A stretch of DNA of 64,000 bases from Rhodospirillaceae bacterium (lineage in GTDB: Bacteria; Pseudomonadota; Alphaproteobacteria; GCA-2731375), in NCBI GenBank assembly GCA_018660265.1, contig JABJKS010000082.1, forward strand, positions 1 through 64,000, given 5' to 3'. Below the pieces are notes generated by a model that did not search any database, was not told where the DNA came from, and saw nothing but the letters and a program-made list of their open reading frames with translations. Both the position numbers and the translations under genes were made by a program. Position 1 is the first letter of the stretch. Each line of letters starts with the position of its first letter. This document shows positions 59,479-64,000 of the stretch, one piece after another.

Positions 59479-60383
59479 ACGGGATCGAACCCTGGCACCA
59501 GGTCAATTGGGACTGGCGGGCAGCGGGAAATTTCATCGGTGGTGGTAGTGGCACCGGCCTGGTGATCCTGGCCGCCATCGCCAGCTTGCCTGGCAGCCAA
59601 GGCGTCCTCTACTGGCCGTTGGGCCTGCTGGGTGCAGTATTGGTTGGCATCGGCTTATTCTGCGTCTGGTTGGAGATCGGTCGCCCCTGGCGCGCCTTGC
59701 ATGTTTTCTTCCATCCGCAATCATCCTGGATGACGCGGGAGGCTTTTGTTTCCGCCATATTGCTGCCCGTAACTTTGATCGCAGCCGTCACCGCTTCGCC
59801 TTATTTGCCCCTGCCCGGCGTGGCGGGCGGTACAATGTGGCTGGCGGCAATTTTGGCGGCTCTTTATTTGTTTTGTCAGGCCAGAATTTTGCACGCCTCG
59901 AAAGGTATTCCGGCCTGGCGTCATCCGGCCTTGATGCCGGTGATTGTCGTTACGGGACTGGCGGAAGGTTGCGGCTTTTTGTTGCTGGGGACGGCTTTGT
60001 TTGCTGGCTCTGCCAGTTGGACCCTGGCGTTGTTGATCGGTTTGGTGTTGGCGCGATGGTTGTCCTGGCGTCGTTATTTGGCAGAGCTGACGGAAACCGG
60101 TGCACCGACCAAGGCACTGGCGGTGCTGAACGGTGCCACGCCGATGATCAACAACGTCGGTCATTTCGCCGCTGCGGTGGTTGCCGTTCTGGCCCTTATC
60201 TGGATCGATGCGGGCCCCTGGCTGGGCGCCTTGGCGGGTCTTTTGGCCATTGCCGGGGGCTGGTGGATGAAGTTCGTCGTTATCGCCCGTGCTGCTTTTA
60301 ATCAAGGTTTTGCCCTACCCTTGACGCCCGTGCGCGGCCAGGGTGAGGCGGGACCCGGCGACAAACCGGGATGGCGCAATTAA
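59475..60383 (+). CDS. NrfD/DmsC-like membrane anchor subunit (PadD-like)
   Basis: This 302-residue integral membrane protein has about eight helices and belongs to the DmsC/NrfD class of quinone-reactive anchors. The N-terminal NWDWRAAGNFIGGG, GLFCVWLEIGRPWRALHVFFHPQSSW (helix 2-3 region) and WRRYLAEL are typical blocks. It would link the cytoplasmic molybdoenzyme to the quinone pool. It is the last gene of the operon and converges on the cyclase gene, five bases away. Confidence 0.87.
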   Translation: MNGIEPWHQVNWDWRAAGNFIGGGSGTGLVILAAIASLPGSQGVLYWPLGLLGAVLVGIGLFCVWLEIGRPWRALHVFFHPQSSWMTREAFVSAILLPVTLIAAVTASPYLPLPGVAGGTMWLAAILAALYLFCQARILHASKGIPAWRHPALMPVIVVTGLAEGCGFLLLGTALFAGSASWTLALLIGLVLARWLSWRRYLAELTETGAPTKALAVLNGATPMINNVGHFAAAVVAVLALIWIDAGPWLGALAGLLAIAGGWWMKFVVIARAAFNQGFALPLTPVRGQGEAGPGDKPGWRN

Positions 60384-60388
60384 GCGGA

Positions 60389-62452
60389 TTATTTCCCGGT
60401 CATGACAAAGACGCCATCCCAATCATTTGCCGGCGGTGTTGCTATATATAGCTCGGCCCGCGCCGCCATGAGCTGCGCCGGGCCATCCCCATCGCCCATG
60501 GCGCGCCAAAGATCCGCTGCCTGTTGAAAGCGTCTGGCGCGATAATGCGCCAAGGCTGAACTGAAATCCTCGTTCGACTTTGACTGTGCCGCCGTAATAG
60601 CGTCGACCAGGCCAAGGGGCTCGAATATCGTTAAGGGCGCTTCCCGCCCTTTGACGGCAACGTGGTCTATTTCCCGCAGCAAGATCATCTCGCCCACCGC
60701 TGCCGCTGTGCTTGGCCCCAACAACAGACTACATCCATAGACCCCGGGTAGACCTTCCAGACGGGCCGCGATATTTACCGTCTCCCCCACGGCGGTATAA
60801 TTATAACGCCTGGCGGAACCCACATTGCCGACAATGGCGGGACCGGACTGGATGCCGATCTTGATGCCAAAGGAATGCGCGCCCCGGGCCTTGGCGGCCT
60901 CACCCGCCTTGGCAATTTCGTCTACGATGCGCAGGGCGGCGCGGGATGCTTCCATTGCATGCTGATCCGACTTGATGGGTGCGCCCCATATGGCCATCAC
61001 GGCATCGCCGATGAATTTGTCCACATAGCCGTTGGAGGCATCGACTTCATCCGCGATGATGGCCAGGTATTCGTTGGTCAAAGTGACGAGTTCTTCGGGG
61101 CTGGTCCGCGTTGATAGGGCGGTAAAGCCTGAAAGGTCGGCAAACATCACCGTGACATCACCCAAAGTTCCCCCCAGGCGCAATTGATCGGGGCTTTCCG
61201 ATAAGGCCTCAACCACACTGGGGGCCAAATACCGGCCAAAGGCATTCTGGATCATGCGGCGGCGGCGATCCGAAACCAAGTAGCGGACCAGATAGGCCAG
61301 TACGGTTGTTAGAAACAGCGCCAGGATGGGCGCAAAGGCCGGCAGCCACAGTCCGAATTCCAAGGCCCCAGCTTCCGCAGACCAGACCAGTCCAGCCAGG
61401 ATGAAGACGCACAAAAAGGCACCCCACGGGGCCAGGAACAAACCCAACAGGGCCCCGGCAAGGCCAAGGGCGGCAGCGATGACGGCACGCCAAAGCGGCG
61501 CGGCTGGACGCACCCAATTACCGCTGATCGCTGCTTGTGCAGCCATGGCATGGAGATAGACACCAGGCACCGTATGTGAATTTGCCTTGGACGGGCCCAG
61601 GCGTGGAAGCTGGCAACCCTTCATGCTGTTGCTGTCAATTGGGTTGGCGGGCGGCAAATAGCGGGCGGCGCTTATGCGGCGGTCTTCATCCGGCAAGACC
61701 GATCCTATAAAGACCAGCAGCCCTTCAAAGGTTTTTTTCACGACATCGGGCGCTGTTCTCATGCAACGCAGAACATCAACCAGGGCATAGGTTGGCATGG
61801 CTTCCGGGTGCTGGCGGGGACTGGGGATAATTCGTGGGGGCAGGGCTTGGCCAATTCCGGCTTTCGCCAAAGCGGCGGCGCTTAAGGAGCGTACAGCAAC
61901 ATCGTCACCAGCGTTCTTGTCCCCATGACTGAGGGGAAATTCACGGATCACGCCGTCAGTATCGGGCAGCAGTTCCAACAGGCCCAATGCGGTTGGGTCA
62001 AAACGCAGGGCGGCGAGATAGGATTTAGCGGGCAAGGTGCCCGCAGAACGGCCCAGGACGACCCGGTCGCCATAGCGAAACAACGCCTTTTGGAATTCCC
62101 GATCATGGCCTGCCTTGAACTGTCCACTGCTAAACGACAACAGAAAATCAAAGGCGACGGCGGCAGCGTCCGCCTGGCCCAGGCCGTTCAGGGTTTCGGC
62201 CCAAATGGGGCTGAACAGGGCGCGGGGCAGATTACGAAGCTCAGGCGCATCCAGACTACGTTGGTCCAGGGCAAGGACAACCACGTCATCCCGTGCGCCA
62301 GCGCCTGATACCTGGCTATTACGGGCCCACAATGCAGTATCGAAGAACCAGCCATCCAGGCTGTTATCCCGTGGGATGAAAATACCCAGCAAAATAGAGA
62401 AGGTAACACAGGCAACAATAGTAAGAGCAGTTATGGATTGTCGTTGCACCAT
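60389..62452 (-). CDS. CHASE2-domain adenylate/guanylate cyclase (class III)
   Basis: This 687-residue membrane-bound sensor has an N-terminal helix (10-28), an extracytoplasmic CHASE2 sensor domain (about 35-320), three closely spaced helices (about 325-395) and a class III cyclase domain (about 430-615). Metal-binding aspartates lie in MFADLSGF and FIGDAVMAIWG; VGETVNIAARLEG carries the transition-state Asn and Arg. A short C-terminal segment with TPR-like character follows. It is 18 bases downstream of the FecR-like gene, a frequent pairing for CHASE2 proteins. Confidence 0.92.
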   Translation of the reverse strand: MVQRQSITALTIVACVTFSILLGIFIPRDNSLDGWFFDTALWARNSQVSGAGARDDVVVLALDQRSLDAPELRNLPRALFSPIWAETLNGLGQADAAAVAFDFLLSFSSGQFKAGHDREFQKALFRYGDRVVLGRSAGTLPAKSYLAALRFDPTALGLLELLPDTDGVIREFPLSHGDKNAGDDVAVRSLSAAALAKAGIGQALPPRIIPSPRQHPEAMPTYALVDVLRCMRTAPDVVKKTFEGLLVFIGSVLPDEDRRISAARYLPPANPIDSNSMKGCQLPRLGPSKANSHTVPGVYLHAMAAQAAISGNWVRPAAPLWRAVIAAALGLAGALLGLFLAPWGAFLCVFILAGLVWSAEAGALEFGLWLPAFAPILALFLTTVLAYLVRYLVSDRRRRMIQNAFGRYLAPSVVEALSESPDQLRLGGTLGDVTVMFADLSGFTALSTRTSPEELVTLTNEYLAIIADEVDASNGYVDKFIGDAVMAIWGAPIKSDQHAMEASRAALRIVDEIAKAGEAAKARGAHSFGIKIGIQSGPAIVGNVGSARRYNYTAVGETVNIAARLEGLPGVYGCSLLLGPSTAAAVGEMILLREIDHVAVKGREAPLTIFEPLGLVDAITAAQSKSNEDFSSALAHYRARRFQQAADLWRAMGDGDGPAQLMAARAELYIATPPANDWDGVFVMTGK

Positions 62453-62470
62453 GGTCCTAAATTTTGGCCG

Positions 62471-63124
62471 CTATTTCAGGCGGACAATTGTCAAAGGGCT
62501 TTTTCCACCCTGCTTGGTGACTTGAAAAGGTACCTGTTTTAGCGGGCTGCCATTCTTGCCTTGGATTTCCAGTACATAGCTGCCATGGGCCAGCCCTTCG
62601 GCCCGGCTCGGCCATTGAAATTGCGGTTCTTGAAGTGGAACTGATAAGACTTCATTGCCCTTCGAAAGGATGCGAATACGCGTCACTTGGTGGCCCGTAA
62701 AGGCAAAGCTGGGTTTGTCATTTAGGCGTAGGGAATTTGCAGAGGAGCGTAACCGGACGCCGCCGACACGGGCATTTTTGTCCAGGGCCATGACCTTGGG
62801 ACAACGGCCCCGCGCCTCCTTCATGACCTTTCCGCCGCGCAAGGAATAGCGTTTATCAGTAAAGGCAAGTCTGCCGCCCGATATGATGACGTTCTTACAG
62901 CTGTTGTAATCCAGGAATTCCAACCGACCGTCTTTGCCAAGATCTATCTGGGTACCTGCTTCGACCTCCGTAAATGGTTCCACTGAATTGTCCGCTGCCC
63001 CGGAAATATCGATGATCAGGGCCACCGGGGCAGCCATGGCATCGCCAGGCATACCTGCAACGGCGATAAACAGAGCTAAAGATAGGCCCCATAAGGTCAT
63101 GGTGAATTCAGATTTTCGGAGCAT
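62471..63124 (-). CDS. Secreted FecR-like protein paired with CHASE2 cyclase
   Basis: This 217-residue protein has a signal peptide (TMTLWGLSLALFIAVAGMPG, cleavage probably after AMA near residue 32) and a FecR-type beta domain (VEAGTQIDLGKDGRLEFLDYNSCKN near 55-80). Its C-terminal beta-sandwich-like part ends FQVTKQGGKSPLTIVRLK. It is probably periplasmic and may present a signal to the CHASE2 domain of the next gene (inference from pairing). ATG 63124 is used; a TTG at 63160 would spoil the signal peptide. Confidence 0.75.
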   Translation of the reverse strand: MLRKSEFTMTLWGLSLALFIAVAGMPGDAMAAPVALIIDISGAADNSVEPFTEVEAGTQIDLGKDGRLEFLDYNSCKNVIISGGRLAFTDKRYSLRGGKVMKEARGRCPKVMALDKNARVGGVRLRSSANSLRLNDKPSFAFTGHQVTRIRILSKGNEVLSVPLQEPQFQWPSRAEGLAHGSYVLEIQGKNGSPLKQVPFQVTKQGGKSPLTIVRLK

Positions 63125-63149
63125 GAGCTTTAATCCTGTTCCCAATGAA

Positions 63150-64000
63150 TTAGTCGCCAATCCCGCTTTGGTGGGTCGACGGGGTCAACTCCGCCATAGC
63201 ACTGGCGCGCTTTGAAAGCCAATATTCATAGGCGCTGGGCATGATCCCATAAGGATCATCCAGGCCCAGTTTATGGGCTGCATCCAGGGTCCAATTCGGA
63301 TTGTACAGAAATTCCCGGGCCAGGGCGATCAGATCCGCCTCACCATTCTGCAATATCTGTTCCGCCTGATCCGCATGCACGATCAGGCCAACGGCCATGC
63401 TCATCATATCAGCCTCTGCCTTGATTTTGGCCGCATAAGGCACCTGATAGCCATAGCCCACGTGACCGGTGCCCACGACGGGAGAGCCCCGCATGCCGCC
63501 AGAGGAACAGTCAATCACATCGATACCCTTGCTCTTGACGATCCGCGCCAGGGTAACGTTTTCCGCCGGGCCCCAGCCCGCATCGTCCTCCACCGACAGG
63601 CGCAGAAATAGCGGCTTATGATCCGGCCAGTTGGCCCGCACGCTTTCCACAACCTCGATGGCGAAGCGATGGCGGTTGGCTTCCGAGCCGCCATAATCGT
63701 CATTGCGTAGATTAGCCATGGGGGAGAGGAATTGATGGATCAAATAGCCGTGCGCCCCATGAATTTCCAGCATATCGAAACCGGCAGCGTCTGCTCGCGC
63801 CGCCGCTTTTCCCCAGCGTTCAACAACATCCTGGATTTCGCCATGGCTCAAGGCCCGGGGTTCGGGGTCCTTGGGATCTGACAGGGCTGTCGGTGCCACC
63901 AGTTCCCAGGCATCCCAATCGTCAACGCCCTCCGCCTTCGCACCTTCCTCCGTTAACGGTCGCCCGCCCTCCCAGGGGCGAAAGCGGCGGGCTTTGCGGC
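63150..64000 (-). CDS. NADH:flavin oxidoreductase (old yellow enzyme, YqjM-like), C-terminal part
   Basis: The frame is open from the right edge to the stop at 63150, giving 283 residues of the C-terminal part; the N-terminus lies beyond the window. The first visible residues RKARRFRPWEGG continue the family HAGRK motif of YqjM-type enoate reductases. IHGAHGYLIHQFLSP carries the substrate-binding His pair, SPMANLRNDDYGGS follows, and IALAREFLYNPNW is the C-terminal phosphate-binding/Arg region. It is an FMN enzyme that reduces activated alkenes; the natural substrate is unknown. Confidence 0.9.
   Translation of the reverse strand, partial: RKARRFRPWEGGRPLTEEGAKAEGVDDWDAWELVAPTALSDPKDPEPRALSHGEIQDVVERWGKAAARADAAGFDMLEIHGAHGYLIHQFLSPMANLRNDDYGGSEANRHRFAIEVVESVRANWPDHKPLFLRLSVEDDAGWGPAENVTLARIVKSKGIDVIDCSSGGMRGSPVVGTGHVGYGYQVPYAAKIKAEADMMSMAVGLIVHADQAEQILQNGEADLIALAREFLYNPNWTLDAAHKLGLDDPYGIMPSAYEYWLSKRASAMAELTPSTHQSGIGD

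Overview
The window reads as an alphaproteobacterial chromosome segment, moderately GC-rich and densely packed with short or overlapping gene junctions. A Rhodospirillales-like marine or soil heterotroph is my inference from gene content (GbdR-type regulator, non-pyrrolysine MttB, Doe enzymes, AtuA/DUF4387 pair, PadBCD-like molybdoenzyme). No tRNA, rRNA, CRISPR array, insertion sequence or prophage was seen.

Region 1 (1-24.7 kb) is an osmolyte and one-carbon catabolic block. A broken luciferase-like monooxygenase gene lies at the left edge. It is followed by a MetF-like reductase, an Asp/Glu-racemase-family protein, an M24 metallopeptidase and a covalent-flavin dimethylglycine/sarcosine-dehydrogenase-like enzyme. 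After an unrelated SF2 helicase comes a corrinoid methyl-transfer set: MttB-family methyltransferase, GlxA/GbdR-like regulator, corrinoid protein, DUF1638 protein, pterin methyltransferase and RamA-like corrinoid reactivase. The set runs on into an ectoine hydrolase (doeA) and a nitronate monooxygenase. A polyamine/betaine-type ABC importer is encoded on the opposite strand, and doeB lies beyond it. The likely scheme, inferred, is methyl removal from a quaternary amine onto cobalamin, transfer to tetrahydrofolate and oxidation through MetF, with the flavoenzyme finishing the demethylated product.

Region 2 (24.9-48.1 kb) is a nearly complete cobalamin locus: cbtB/cbtA, cobT, cobB, cobA, cbiD, cobK, cobM, a cbiG-cobJ fusion, cobI, cobL, cobH, cbiX, cobD, cobQ, cobO, cobN, cobW and cobU, then a NicO-like metal transporter. 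A cobalamin riboswitch on the minus strand precedes cobU-cobW-cobN-cobO-cobQ. The locus mixes early-cobalt ('anaerobic') signature genes cbiX, cbiG and cbiD with the late chelatase subunit gene cobN. It would supply the cofactor used by region 1.

Region 3 (48.1-55.2 kb) holds two divergent operons of unknown pathway: isochorismatase/AtuA/DUF4387/SDR/NTF2-like leftward, and CoA-ester lyase/isochorismatase/PuuE-like deacetylase/degenerate SDR rightward. The gap between them carries a palindrome and four 13-bp tandem units.

Region 4 (55.3-64 kb) holds a Crp/Fnr regulator followed by a three-gene membrane molybdoenzyme (catalytic, four-cluster ferredoxin, NrfD-like anchor). A CHASE2 adenylate cyclase with a FecR-like partner and the C-terminal part of an old-yellow-enzyme oxidoreductase complete the window.
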